From Nectonema munidae (taxonomy: Eukaryota; Nematomorpha; Nectonematoida; Nectonematidae): DNA of 64,000 bases. Where the stretch lies: the NCBI GenBank assembly GCA_030549495.1, contig JAUIRK010000971.1, positions 920,501 to 984,500 on the forward strand, read 5' to 3'. Below the pieces are notes generated by a model. That model had not been told where the DNA came from, made no database searches, and was given only the letters and a program-made list of their open reading frames with translations. Shown here in pieces: positions 56,801 through 59,727 of this stretch. Position 1 is the first letter of the stretch. Each line of letters begins with the position of its first letter. Both the position numbers and the translations under genes were made by a program.

Positions 56801-57897
56801 GTTCATGTTTGGATTGAATGGAAAGAAAACAAGAAACTTAACAATTTTGTATAATTATTAGAAGAAATTAGTGGACCCAAGCCGATTCCTCGGTTTACCC
56901 TTTAATAAATCGGACCCTGCAGTCACTGGGAATAAAATAAAATATCAAAAGAAATGTTCTCTATCACTGTTCTATTGTTTGAAGTTTTTATCTCGTAACA
57001 AAGGTAATAATACTTATTGGTCAAGAGTCTTATTGAAAAGGTAACACTGTTGGGTGTTTTCATCGAGAAGGCAGTATTGCGCCGCTTGTATCGAACTATG
57101 AGGGAAGTAAGCTTAATGCAGAATGGAATCCAAGGCATTGAGTTATCGAAACCCAGTACCAAACCAACCTTATTCACTCCTATATCGCCATTATCATTTT
57201 GTTAATTTTTATATAATTTTTTTGAAAATGAGAATAATAATTTTTGTGAAAATTTTATGTTTAAAATAAGTTTTAAGTTTAATCATATTTTTTCAATTTT
57301 TTTTTGCCGTAAAGAAATGCTTTGATATCACACGGGACAAAATAATTTGCCATTCATAACTAAACTGTATATAAAGTGAAAGCTATTTTAACAGAGAATA
57401 GATTAGTAGAAAGAAAAAAGTTTTTTTTTAATTTATCAGATTTAATATTGATTTTAAATTAAAGAAATAATTTTCCTTTTTTAATTACTTTCTACAATCA
57501 TTTTTATATTAGTGATAATCTTTTCTAATTTCAAACACTCATTTTAGTTTGTTCAATTTTACTGTTCCACTTCTCTCCTATATCGCCATTATCACTCTCT
57601 CCTTATCTTCAATTATTTTGTATTTAATTCCACTGAAATGGATTTTTCTTATATGGGGTAAATCTCATCTTTTACCTGTTTTATTATTGAATGTAACTAA
57701 TTATAAAATTTTAGGCACAAGAAAATTTTCCAAACGCCTGATTAATCCCAATTATATTGAAACAAACGAGCTTTTTGACTTCATATCACGAGTTCCATCA
57801 AATATTGATAAAGTAATTTTTACCACTTTAAAAAATTCTTTATTATTTCTTCTTTTTATTTTAGGAAAAGCAAAAAAATGAACGTTATTTTGCATAA
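5633..57897 (+). CDS. Mctp: MCTP-family protein, 18-exon model spanning 52 kb
   Basis: Spliced gene model; joined exons give about 761 residues with all phases compatible. Order: charged N-terminus (1-110), C2A (113-240), C2B (258-380), C2C (385-500), linker, PRT_C-type membrane region with segments near 560-600 and 665-700, short basic tail. C2A keeps the acidic calcium residues (GMDSNGLSDPY in loop 1, IDHDKYKSDD in loop 3); C2C also does (ADIGGKSDPF, YDEDDNNAKDF). C2B is degenerate: the SDPY motif is replaced by an acidic insertion. MCTPs are known as ER and vesicle membrane proteins that bind lipids through C2 domains and act in neurotransmitter release and secretion. ATG at 5633 is the first in the frame, but TTTGATAG just before it could be an acceptor, so a 5' UTR exon may lie further upstream. 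Introns range from 52 bp to about 9 kb. Family certain, exact exon edges mostly confident, species-level orthology inferred. Confidence 0.85.
6090..7080 (-). mobile_element. CR1-like LINE, broken 3' half of ORF2
   Basis: Minus-strand frames show pieces of a LINE reverse transcriptase in order: PQGTILALLFFNIL near 6900, CADDITVLF near 6860, then TLYKSLFLPHLRYS near 6520 and C-terminal fragments down to about 6095. The frame changes several times and stops interrupt it. The second half matches the + strand LINE at 37.8 kb (LYKSLFLPHLNYS). It is antisense within MCTP intron 1. Confidence 0.7.
7060..7200. repeat. Degenerate short tandem repeat
   Basis: About six loose repeats of a 20-22 bp unit built around GTTTTGGTTTTCGGA-like sequence (for example TTTTGGTTTTCAGACG, GACATTTTGGTTTAGG). 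No function inferred. Confidence 0.4.
7201..9870. other. MCTP intron 1, mostly unrecognised
   Basis: The first 400 bp are clearly richer in G and T than the surroundings and hold a 96-codon + frame (7215-7505) with no similarity I can name. The rest is plain AT-rich DNA. Confidence 0.4.
9871..11690 (-). pseudogene. Transposase-like gene of an unnamed invertebrate family, copy 1
   Basis: Read from 11.69 kb down. A basic N-terminal piece (11450-11683) is followed by a long frame with NLHWDGKLLPTL, VFDTTSLNTGRLSA, CRHHIVEI and a C-terminal part with WYLCEEMALISLFSD, NDNAERGVKL and ILQVVENDRKK. Two in-frame stops are visible, one at 11309-11311 and one at 10603-10605 (TAG after SKAR, where a Trp would suit the family pattern); the two parts are otherwise contiguous in one frame. 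The spaced D, D, C-x-H-H and E residues recall RNase-H-fold transposases such as hAT. I have seen this protein type repeatedly in invertebrate genomes without a settled name; that is memory, not a search. Terminal repeats were not found. Confidence 0.6.
11840..13839. other. MCTP intron 1, no recognised feature
   Basis: AT-rich. The frames at 11974-12234 and 12579-12764 lack similarity or codon character. A slightly GC-richer spot lies near 12920-12990. Confidence 0.4.
13840..13975 (+). CDS. Mctp: MCTP exon 2 (start of C2A)
   Basis: Acceptor AATTAAAAG, donor G|GTTTGC, phase 0 to 1. Encodes a Glu/Ser-rich linker, then the first C2 strand and loop 1 (YYLKVEIIKATDLEGMDSN). Splicing to exon 3 restores NGLSDPYVKL, the classic C2 loop 1. 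Confidence 0.85.
13976..14990. other. MCTP intron 2, first part, no recognised feature
   Basis: AT-rich intronic DNA with no exon, repeat edge or long frame that I can support. Confidence 0.4.
14990..17350 (+). pseudogene. Transposase-like gene of the unnamed family, copy 2 (decayed)
   Basis: Same family as the copy at 10-11.7 kb. Recognisable blocks in order: TRRQGCMAGLDSNF near 15400, LILYGTKTSDRKAMNM near 15720, VLTIHWDTKLMSDLAG near 16520, a FDTTASNTG-like block near 16730, and CRHHINEIILS near 16815. Many frame changes and stops separate them. A 614-bp hAT MITE is inserted at 15829. The block order and the shared HWD, FDTT and CRHH motifs link it to copy 1, but divergence is greater. 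Confidence 0.6.
15829..16442. mobile_element. hAT MITE with perfect 8-bp target duplication
   Basis: Termini CAGGGTTTCTCAATGTGGGCC-like and the complement of CAATGGTTCTCAACC; flanked on both sides by CTCTAGAG (15821-15828 and 16443-16450). Ends, 8-bp duplication and lack of coding identify a non-autonomous hAT (Charlie-type) element inserted in the decayed transposase gene around it. Confidence 0.88.
17813..18469. mobile_element. Tigger/pogo-like MITE carrying a SINE
   Basis: Ends CAGTCGACTATCACTGATTC and the complement of CAGTTGACATCTCTAAACC, each next to a TA dinucleotide, as expected for pogo-type target duplication. A SINE-A copy interrupts its right half. Confidence 0.75.
18200..18348 (-). 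repeat. SINE-A, copy 2
   Basis: Matches copy 1 through TGGGGTGTTTTTATCG, GCGCCGCTTGTATCGAACTA and the B-box region GGGATTGAACCC (+ strand). It sits within a Tigger-like MITE, so it inserted after that element. Confidence 0.82.
18470..19336. other. MCTP intron 2, end, no recognised gene
   Basis: Two loosely similar blocks near 18560 and 18620 (ATAGGTGCATGGTTTACTGA; AAGTGCACGGTATACTGA) suggest a short degenerate duplication. Otherwise nothing. Confidence 0.4.
19337..19562 (+). CDS. Mctp: MCTP exon 3 (core of C2A)
   Basis: Acceptor ATTAAG, donor GA|GTGAGC, phase 1 to 2. Contains SDPYVKLKLHGKTLHKTK, LNPVWNE and IDHDKYKSDDIIG, that is strands 2-6 with the calcium-binding aspartates of both loops. 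Confidence 0.9.
19563..20399. other. MCTP intron 3, first part, no recognised feature
   Basis: AT-rich; no exon or element edge supported. Confidence 0.4.
20400..22132 (-). mobile_element. Tigger (pogo) DNA transposon, decayed
   Basis: The right end is a Tigger-type terminus (complement of CAGTAGATTTCATTTATACC) followed by TA. Minus-strand fragments include a psq/DDE transposase portion near 21200 (PLNSTSQLQP, IIKSFKVNY) and LIKQCLPHCGFIF near 21040, parallel to the Tigger at 60 kb (IKNCFKSCGFKF). Many frame breaks. The left end, near 20400, is placed from AACGAATTTATAG-type subterminal sequence and is approximate. Confidence 0.65.
22349..22819. mobile_element. hAT MITE (CAGTGGCGTAAC family)
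   Basis: Inverted termini CAGTGGCGTAAC at both ends with CG-rich subterminal sequence (GCCGCTCGGGGCG left, GCCGCCCGGGG right). Flanks CCTCTTTG and CCCTTTTG are a slightly diverged 8-bp target duplication. No coding capacity. Confidence 0.85.
23060..23220. repeat. (TTC)n and GC-richer repeat fragment
   Basis: A short TTC array at about 23066-23083 followed by roughly 130 bp of markedly higher GC (CCGAGTTGGGGGTCGGTGG). Likely the 3' end of a retroposon, since TTC arrays tail LINE copies here (see 38940), but the family is not identified. Confidence 0.35.
23306..23411 (+). CDS. Mctp: MCTP exon 4 (end of C2A)
   Basis: Acceptor TTTTTAAG, donor GAC|GTAATC, phase 2 to 0. Reads KYIFEMDLFALHSSQ then KTGKLQIACTL, the last strands of C2A. 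Too short for a long open frame; identified by phase and the G-K-L-Q-I strand. Confidence 0.75.
23924..24124 (+). CDS. Mctp: MCTP exon 5 (first half of C2B)
   Basis: Donor AAA|GTAAGT is strong. Acceptor is either TCTAAG (start 23924) or GTGCAG nine bases later; both are phase 0. Encodes AWKNTLSITILDGKI, an acidic loop (NGDDPHAENEEE) and FHLKFSIGKQSYKTK. The acidic loop stands where other C2 domains carry the SDPY calcium loop. Confidence 0.8.
24350..25660 (-). pseudogene. hAT transposase, ZBED/Charlie type, decayed
   Basis: The 266-codon frame at 24742-25542 has CTDGAPSMQGKNKGF, MIHREVLMSKCL, LLYHTEVRWLSKGKV and WWLEVTFLSDIFDKLN, the hallmark core of ZBED5-like hAT transposases. A separate frame at 24490-24675 supplies the C-terminus (MDQELRVALSKTKPR then HPSH). 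Upstream, KKQKITEEFFFCEEL-like residues extend to about 25660. The 3' terminus CAGTGTTGTCCAAAC at 24350 is a hAT end; the 5' end and zinc-finger region are missing. Frame breaks separate the pieces. Antisense in MCTP intron 5. Confidence 0.8.
25967..26126. repeat. Hairpin repeat, 47-bp arms
   Basis: Left arm from AATATTTATTCTTTTTAAAT to CCCCTTACTTTTA and right arm its near-exact complement (TAAAAGTAAGGGG to AGAATAAATATT), separated by about 65 bp. A foldback MITE is likely; target duplication not resolved. Confidence 0.7.
26140..26335. repeat. 21-bp direct repeat pair
   Basis: TTTTTCGATTCTTTGATTAC occurs near 26139 and again near 26314, flanking about 150 bp. No further meaning seen. Confidence 0.4.
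26455..31227. repeat. 28-bp satellite with higher-order structure
   Basis: Roughly 165 tandem copies of a 28-bp unit (GGTTGGAGATGAATCATCG then TAGTATACA), the main variants being GGTTAGAG, GGTTGGAAATG and CGTAATATA. Variants recur in fixed order, so units are grouped into blocks of about 250-510 bp. Most blocks end with an interruption (AACTTACGAATATGAAAATTG followed by ATTCATCTCCAAGG) seen near 27340, 27842, 28191, 28592, 28852, 29246, 29752, 30257, 30594 and 30845. Left units are more diverged than central ones. It lies in MCTP intron 5. There are no unique spacers, so it is a satellite and not a CRISPR array. Confidence 0.97.
31228..32518. other. MCTP intron 5, right of satellite, nothing recognised
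   Basis: AT-rich sequence without a frame or repeat edge I can support, apart from the loose GTGGTCTAGCAAGGCCATG run near 31366 that resembles similar runs near 17390 and 17645. Confidence 0.4.
32519..32665 (-). repeat. SINE-A, copy 3
   Basis: Shares TTTTTATCGAGAAGGCAC, TTGCGCC and the B-box region GGATCGAATCC (+ strand) with the other copies. It is 500 bp before MCTP exon 6. Confidence 0.8.
33167..33279 (+). CDS. Mctp: MCTP exon 6 (middle of C2B)
   Basis: Acceptor TTTTGAG, donor GA|GTAAGT, phase 0 to 2. Encodes ALKWMENIEFRIYDD and LKVELFDKNKLLDE, matching the LNPxWxExFxF and DKD region of C2 domains. It follows a 9-kb intron filled by a satellite. Confidence 0.85.
33280..34891. other. MCTP intron 6, nothing recognised
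   Basis: AT-rich. The minus frame at 34477-34710 is F/I-rich low complexity. Confidence 0.4.
34892..34967 (+). CDS. Mctp: MCTP exon 7 (C2B, predicted)
   Basis: Acceptor CAACAAG; donor TTT|GTGAAC is weak. Phase 2 to 0 fits both neighbours. Encodes HFSRGFARMDIFKALS and FTNKKYF, which aligns by position with the GxxxxDLxxL strand of C2 domains (compare IIGVCALDLESL in C2A). Supported by phase and pattern only. Confidence 0.6.
34968..36585. other. MCTP intron 7, possible GTCTTTTT-type remnant
   Basis: Near 35680-35720 there are runs like GAATTTTGTCTTTTTCCAA and near 36040-36070 loosely complementary AAACAAAATAAAAC runs, which may be a worn copy of the foldback family at 42.6 kb. Frames at 35345-35694 are low complexity. 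Confidence 0.3.
36586..36640 (+). CDS. Mctp: MCTP exon 8 (end of C2B, small exon)
   Basis: Acceptor TTCATTTTAG, donor GAAG|GTATTT, phase 0 to 1; 55 bp. Encodes KISCYMTNLKDIGKLEIE, the terminal strand of C2B running directly into the first strand of C2C. A hAT MITE begins only 79 bp after the donor. Confidence 0.75.
36719..37302. mobile_element. hAT MITE with perfect 8-bp target duplication
   Basis: Ends CAGTGGCGTACC and complement of CAGTGACGTACTT; flanked by CTTATGTG at 36711-36718 and 37303-37310. Same terminal family as 22349-22819. Its interior contains a LINE fragment. Confidence 0.9.
36830..37200 (+). mobile_element. CR1-like LINE 3' fragment inside the hAT MITE
   Basis: A + frame reads TFRKTYFTKSSIKDWNNV then PQNIVDAPTLNIFKNR and stop, the typical WNxLP C-terminus of CR1/Jockey-type ORF2, followed by a short 3' region and TATGT-like repeats. 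Confidence 0.55.
37800..38950 (+). mobile_element. CR1-like LINE, 5'-truncated copy
   Basis: The 221-codon frame 37879-38544 is the C-terminal part of an ORF2 after the reverse transcriptase: YLNYLGLLIDDKLNWH, LMLYKSLFLPHLNYSISNWG and IQKKALRIIF. The matching residues start upstream, near 37830. A 400-bp 3' UTR follows and ends in AATAAATTTC plus a short TTC array at about 38936-38949. The frame is open through its end, so this copy is younger than the one at 6-7 kb, but the RT core and endonuclease are absent. Sense orientation in MCTP intron 8. Confidence 0.85.
39004..39131. mobile_element. piggyBac-like MITE, intact
   Basis: TTAA at both ends, followed inward by TCCTTTGAGGACCAG and, on the other strand, CCCTTTGGGGATTAG. 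128 bp, no coding. It is the uninterrupted form of the element at 4512-5484 and lies 186 bp before exon 9. Confidence 0.78.
39318..39459 (+). CDS. Mctp: MCTP exon 9 (C2C)
   Basis: Acceptor TTTTTAATCAAG, donor TT|GTAAGA, phase 1 to 2. Encodes VIRARNLTAADIGGKSDPF and YQSLYPIWNTTF, the best-conserved C2 of the protein with a canonical calcium loop 1. Confidence 0.9.
39547..39649 (+). CDS. Mctp: MCTP exon 10 (C2C)
   Basis: Acceptor TTTTGTTAAG, donor TCT|GTGAGT, phase 2 to 0. Encodes DVFVYDEDDNNAKDFLGKL and IPLLS, the strong MCTP signature of loop 3 and the following strand. The preceding intron is only 87 bp. Confidence 0.92.
39650..40786. other. MCTP intron 10, nothing recognised
   Basis: The minus frames at 39990-40451 have no similarity that I can name. 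AT-rich otherwise. Confidence 0.4.
40787..40888 (+). CDS. Mctp: MCTP exon 11 (end of C2C)
   Basis: Acceptor CTGTTTAATAG, donor TTG|GTATCG, phase 0. Encodes WYQLKDKSLKKKMKGEIKLK and MNYNL, the Lys-rich end of the third C2 domain seen in MCTPs. Confidence 0.88.
40889..42022. other. MCTP intron 11, nothing recognised
   Basis: AT-rich; no frame, SINE or MITE edge identified. Confidence 0.4.
42023..42097 (+). CDS. Mctp: MCTP exon 12
   Basis: Acceptor AATTTTTAAG, donor GAG|GTAATT, phase 0; 25 codons. FKTCLKSFQPKEIKLMQ corresponds to the IRTxNPKExKxM linker after C2C in MCTP proteins. A CTTTCCAG acceptor 12 codons into it is a possible alternative, also in phase. Confidence 0.75.
42325..42490. repeat. 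GT-rich then CA-rich microsatellite region
   Basis: A (GT)n run of about 40 bp at 42327 is followed by sequence rich in CACACA, CACCAAACCCACACC at 42420-42490. The two sides could pair imperfectly. Confidence 0.5.
42637..42984. mobile_element. GTCTTTTT-array foldback MITE
   Basis: Ends CCATTTTTACTTCTAAATT and complement of CCATTTTTACTCTAAATTG, each bordered by TATATA. The left half is an array of about 16-bp units ending GTCTTTTT; the right half has the complementary AAAAAGAC units. 348 bp; the two opposite frames over it are repeat artefacts. Confidence 0.7.
42985..44173. other. MCTP intron 12, remainder, nothing recognised
   Basis: AT-rich; a short palindrome AAGGCCGTAAAGCCTTGGCC lies near 43700. 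Confidence 0.4.
44174..44293 (+). CDS. Mctp: MCTP exon 13 (pre-membrane helix)
   Basis: Acceptor TTGTATTTAG, donor TTG|GTAACA, phase 0; 40 codons. Contains NYIRSKKIYEDM, IFSWKSSVKSFLAYL, matching the N-x-x-R and FxWxSxxRS motif that leads into the first membrane segment of the PRT_C region. Confidence 0.85.
44294..45025. other. MCTP intron 13, first part
   Basis: Near 44570-44800 there are scattered units like AAAAGACAA and GGATTGCAAAA that may be a worn relative of the GTCTTTTT foldback family. Nothing else. Confidence 0.3.
45038..45222 (+). repeat. SINE-B, copy 1 (tRNA-derived)
   Basis: Starts GAGCCTCAATGGTTATAAGG (A box) and has B box GGGGTTCAATCCC, as in a tRNA gene, then a body containing AACTGTGATTAACCATCTTA and a CCAACC-type tail. 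Flanks AAATTAAATA and GAATTAAATA look like a target duplication. A reverse copy lies at 59.2 kb. Confidence 0.85.
45663..45788 (+). CDS. Mctp: MCTP exon 14 (first membrane segment)
   Basis: Acceptor TTTTTTATATTTAG, donor AAT|GTAACG, phase 0; 42 codons. Hydrophobic stretch MMPIVLIVIFAFF preceded by MYILIVSNFKAF, then an acidic loop (LPKEEDFPQN). Typical of the MCTP first transmembrane hairpin. Confidence 0.85.
45789..46535. other. MCTP intron 14, first part, nothing recognised
   Basis: AT-rich with no identifiable element or exon. Confidence 0.4.
46536..46664 (+). mobile_element. piggyBac-like MITE, intact
   Basis: TTAA at both ends, then CCCATTTACGGCC and, on the other strand, CCCATTTAAGGCC. 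The interior (TCTTCGTCTGC, AAATCGTCTGCG, GATATCGTCTGC) is the complement of the copy at 2941-3077. It ends 83 bp before MCTP exon 15. Confidence 0.85.
46748..46798 (+). CDS. Mctp: MCTP exon 15 (17-codon acidic exon)
   Basis: Acceptor CACATTTTAG, donor GAA|GTATCA, phase 0. Encodes EEESFSQHSQKFKEKDE, the charged loop between the two membrane segments. A piggyBac-like MITE ends 83 bp upstream. Confidence 0.75.
47340..47462 (-). repeat. SINE-C (tRNA-derived)
   Basis: On the minus strand: GGTTGGTTGAGATGATGG (A box region) and GGATTCGATTCCTC (B box), followed by a short body. Only one copy here, so the family is defined by tRNA similarity alone. Confidence 0.6.
47644..48409. mobile_element. Tigger-like non-autonomous element
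   Basis: Ends CAGTAAAACCTTGTTATC and complement of CAGTGAAACTTCGATATC, with TA on both sides. Both subterminal regions contain several CGAGATATC motifs, possible transposase-binding sites. 766 bp, no coding frame. Confidence 0.8.
48691..48726 (+). CDS. Mctp: Possible alternative last exon of MCTP
   Basis: A strong pyrimidine tract and acceptor (TTTTTTCATTTTTTAG) is followed in phase 0 by GAAGAAGAA and the short peptide EEEIEQLKINE, then TGA, with AATAAA at 48739-48744. No GT donor lies within it. Spliced after exon 14 or 15 it would end the protein before the second membrane segment. Its start mimics exon 15 (GAAGAAGAA). Could be chance in AT-rich sequence. Confidence 0.35.
   Translation, partial: EEEIEQLKINE
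48780..50389. other. MCTP intron 15, remainder, with CGCCCC motifs
   Basis: Three related runs (CCGCCCCTCCAATAATTTC near 48998, CGCCCCTCAACAATTTTG near 49228, CGCCCCCTATAATTTTGAGG near 49471) suggest pieces of one repeat family. The frames at 48853-49038 and 49799-49981 are not recognised. Confidence 0.4.
50390..50487 (+). CDS. Mctp: MCTP exon 17 (amphipathic helix)
   Basis: Acceptor TTGTATTTATTTAG, donor AA|GTATAC, phase 0 to 2. Encodes KGMLSKIALMQDTIYNVQ and LDEISSFYEKIF, the conserved MCTP helix before the last membrane segment. Its 3' end and donor are tandemly duplicated downstream (see 50464-50565). Numbered 17 to leave 16 for the candidate at 48691. Confidence 0.88.
50464..50565. repeat. 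46-bp tandem duplication over a splice donor
   Basis: The segment beginning ATCTTTTTATGAAAAAATTT and running through the exon 17 donor is repeated with a 46-bp period (starts 50464 and 50510, partial third). It creates a second identical donor at 50534. Confidence 0.92.
51372..51810 (+). mobile_element. LINE 3' fragment (CR1-like), probable
   Basis: The frame 51372-51623 has RTFYSKQLYKQTVKY then SGWNTFL, comparable to the WNxLP C-terminus of CR1-like ORF2. It is followed by a 3' region with ACGGCTTTATGGCCTTGCG, similar in design to the 3' UTR at 38.8 kb, and an ATTAATTAATTAA tail. Confidence 0.5.
52630..54147 (-). pseudogene. LINE ORF2, reverse transcriptase and C-terminus
   Basis: Frame 53081-53899 has DLRPISLLPCLSKVYHKLI, QFGFQKGLSTNHAL, YDLEKAFDTVWH, GVPQGSPLSPLLFNIYL and SFADDICVYY, that is RT motifs 2-5 with intact FADD. 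The part before it (ARKAAGWDEVSNLFIKNL) and the C-terminus (52630-52965, PKLTYGNSILGCLPS) are in other frames. The FADD core looks intact although the gene cannot be read through. Confidence 0.88.
54199..55219 (-). pseudogene. LINE ORF2, endonuclease part
   Basis: Frames 54764-55219 and 54199-54780 together cover an APE-type endonuclease: FSLNEVKSQAKY, LVVLGCYNPPSN, LLLGDLNAHHTRLF and VSDHKPLLVTV (catalytic Asp-x-Asn and Ser-Asp-His). They overlap in different frames, so one frameshift is needed. The first strand of the domain is not seen, so the start is damaged. Confidence 0.8.
55397..56095 (-). pseudogene. LINE ORF1 (gag-like, CCHC zinc knuckles)
   Basis: The frame 55397-55936 carries three knuckle-type motifs: CYKCQKLGHVSAAC, CLICGGEHDRRTC and CFLCGGVGHSAAYNNC, preceded by the esterase-free nucleic-acid-binding region typical of Jockey/I ORF1. 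The N-terminus continues upstream in another frame from ATG near 56090 (MFKLPNLNLIKVLVGD, QPFPQWPFVRSY), so one frameshift lies near 55940. The product would coat LINE RNA. Confidence 0.8.
56106..57030. other. MCTP intron 17, between LINE and SINE
   Basis: AT-rich with no feature I can support. Confidence 0.4.
57033..57176 (-). repeat. SINE-A, copy 4
   Basis: Shares TGTTTTCATCGAGAAGGCA, GCGCCGCTTGTATCGAACTA and CGAAACCCAGTACC with the other copies; the B box is weaker (GGAATCC). Its tRNA-like end abuts a 20-bp copy of exon 18. Confidence 0.82.
57177..57196. repeat. 20-bp duplicate of MCTP exon 18 sequence
   Basis: CTCCTATATCGCCATTATCA here is identical to 57575-57594 inside exon 18. Spacing 398 bp. 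Confidence 0.85.
57548..57812 (+). CDS. Mctp: MCTP exon 18 (last membrane segment)
   Basis: Acceptor CACTCATTTTAG, donor AAA|GTAATT, phase 2 to 0; 88 codons. Encodes FNFTVPLLSYIAIITLS, LYLIPLKWIFLIWG, then FSKRLINPN and ELFDFISRVPSN, one of the most conserved parts of MCTP (FxWTVPFLS, PLRYIxLxWG, NELLDFLSRVPS). Confidence 0.93.
57865..57897 (+). CDS. Mctp: MCTP last exon
   Basis: A 52-bp intron with acceptor CTTTTTATTTTAG leads in phase 0 to ten basic and polar codons (EKQKNERYFA) and TAA at 57895. Reading through instead of splicing gives a longer hydrophobic tail ending KAKK at 57881, so intron retention would change the C-terminus. Confidence 0.65.
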   Translation, partial: EKQKNERYFA

Positions 57898-59207
57898 ATT
57901 TTGATTTACATAACCAATATCAGAATAGGCAAATTTTTATAATGATTCCAAATTTAATACTAGATCAAAATATATTTTTACGTTATTTATGATATAATTT
58001 TTATTTATTATTCATTTTATATCTTCAATCTCTGATATATTTTATAAAAAGTTTTAATAAATTAAACTTGATAATATGTTTTCTTGAAACATCTTATGGT
58101 TAAGCTTCAAATAAAATTTGACGCATAAAAATATCCAGAAAAATTATATGCAGACTACCTTCTGAAAAAGAATTCTTATGAAAAGGCAATCAAGGTCCAA
58201 CCGAGACACAGCGTTTAAAGTTTCCTTATCAAATTAGCATCTGTAAAAGACTATATAAACGAACTGCGAAATAAAAGTTACTATAAGAAGTGCAAAAAGA
58301 ACTCATATTTCTAAATATATAAATGACGTGAGTAAATGGTATTACTAATTCTCTTTTACTTAATATCATAAGATTTAAGGTTTTACATATATCTTAAGAT
58401 TTAATTTGTATAAAAAATTACACATTTGTTCTGGTGTATTTAATTAACCTTTCTGATGCACATAAATTTAAAAGATAGATACGCTTATTAAAACAGAAAG
58501 AAAAAGAAAATTTCCATGTATGCAATTGCATATATATAAATTCATTTTTGAAAGTTGAATAAAAATAAAACATGTGAAAACTTGAGGAGTTCAAAGAGGC
58601 TGAGGAAGTCATCTGGATGAATCATCCAGTTGCAGAATTTAGAGAATAAACAGAAATGCAAAAAATAGGAATGCATAAATAAAATTAACAAGAAGATAAA
58701 AAATTTCAAGCAAGAACTTTACTTTACTTGCAATATTCGATTTTAGAGCGCGCATTTTCATATAGTTTTCAGAAGGTTTTGTTTTTCATATAGTTTTGAT
58801 GAACTCTCTTTTACCACTTTCCTTCATAGAAAATCTTTAACACTATTATAGACGTGTTCAAAGTAGCCATGTTCATAGAAATTTGCCTTTCTATTCGCTT
58901 AATAAATTATGTTATGTTCAGATAAAAAGACAAAGATTGTGCCCAACGTCTTGAGGTTTTGTATGGTGCATAAGCACGCATTATCTGATTCGACTTATCA
59001 AAATGTCCTAGCATTATTCAAATGATAGAATTTCTTTTATTCTTTTATTTATTTTATTTCTTTTATTTCCAGGCCTATTCTAATCATACACGTTTATAAG
59101 ACAATTTCCTCTGAATGTCAGAAGTTGTTCATCAACATAAATTTAACCTTATTGTTTCCACTATCTGAAAATATAAATTATTTTATTTCATTTGTTATGA
59201 TTTAAGT
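57898..59207. other. 3' flank of MCTP, nothing recognised
   Basis: Contains the candidate poly(A) signal at 58056 and then AT-rich DNA. The minus frame 58418-58612 is not recognised. Confidence 0.4.
58056..58061 (+). promoter_or_regulatory. Candidate poly(A) signal of MCTP
   Basis: AATAAA 159 bp after the stop codon. In such AT-rich DNA the hexamer is frequent, so this is positional evidence only. Confidence 0.35.
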
Positions 59208-59415
59208 TTTTGTTGTTGTTGTTGTTGTTGTTGTTTTATTTGACACAGCTTGTAAAATGCAAGGATTTCGAAAGCTGGCATAAGGCTTTTACAAATTTAA
59301 GATGATTAATCACAGTTTTTGTGAATTTGTTTTTTTAGCATTGGGAGCCTTGGGGATCGAACCCCTGACCTTCAACTGTTAAGCTGAGAGGTACACCCTA
59401 ACAACCATGAGGCTC
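59208..59415 (-). repeat. SINE-B, copy 2
   Basis: The complement of the 45.0 kb copy: GGAGCCTTGGGGATCGAACC (B-box side), TTAAGCTGAGAGGTAC and GATTAATCACAGTTTTTGTG. Its far end is a (TTG)n run at about 59213-59236, which is the (CAA)n tail of the SINE. Confidence 0.85.
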
Positions 59416-59727
59416 CAGAGAGTTTTTGTATTAAAGTTTTGTATAAAAAAATTATAAGATGGAAAAAAATGAGGTATTTATATTTTATATTTATTTAAAA
59501 AATTTTTCTTTTCAGTGAGAAAAAAATTGTCGGTTATGTAACAATAACAAATTATTTATAAGTTTATGAGAACAATAAAACCTATAATGAAGCATAAAGT
59601 TTATCTAATAAATTTTCTAATAATTATACCACAAATACTATAAAAAATTTAGCACTCAAATAAACGATAGTATTTGAAAATAGTTTTATTTCGTCTAAAA
59701 AATTTTATTTTTAGTAAAATATATATA

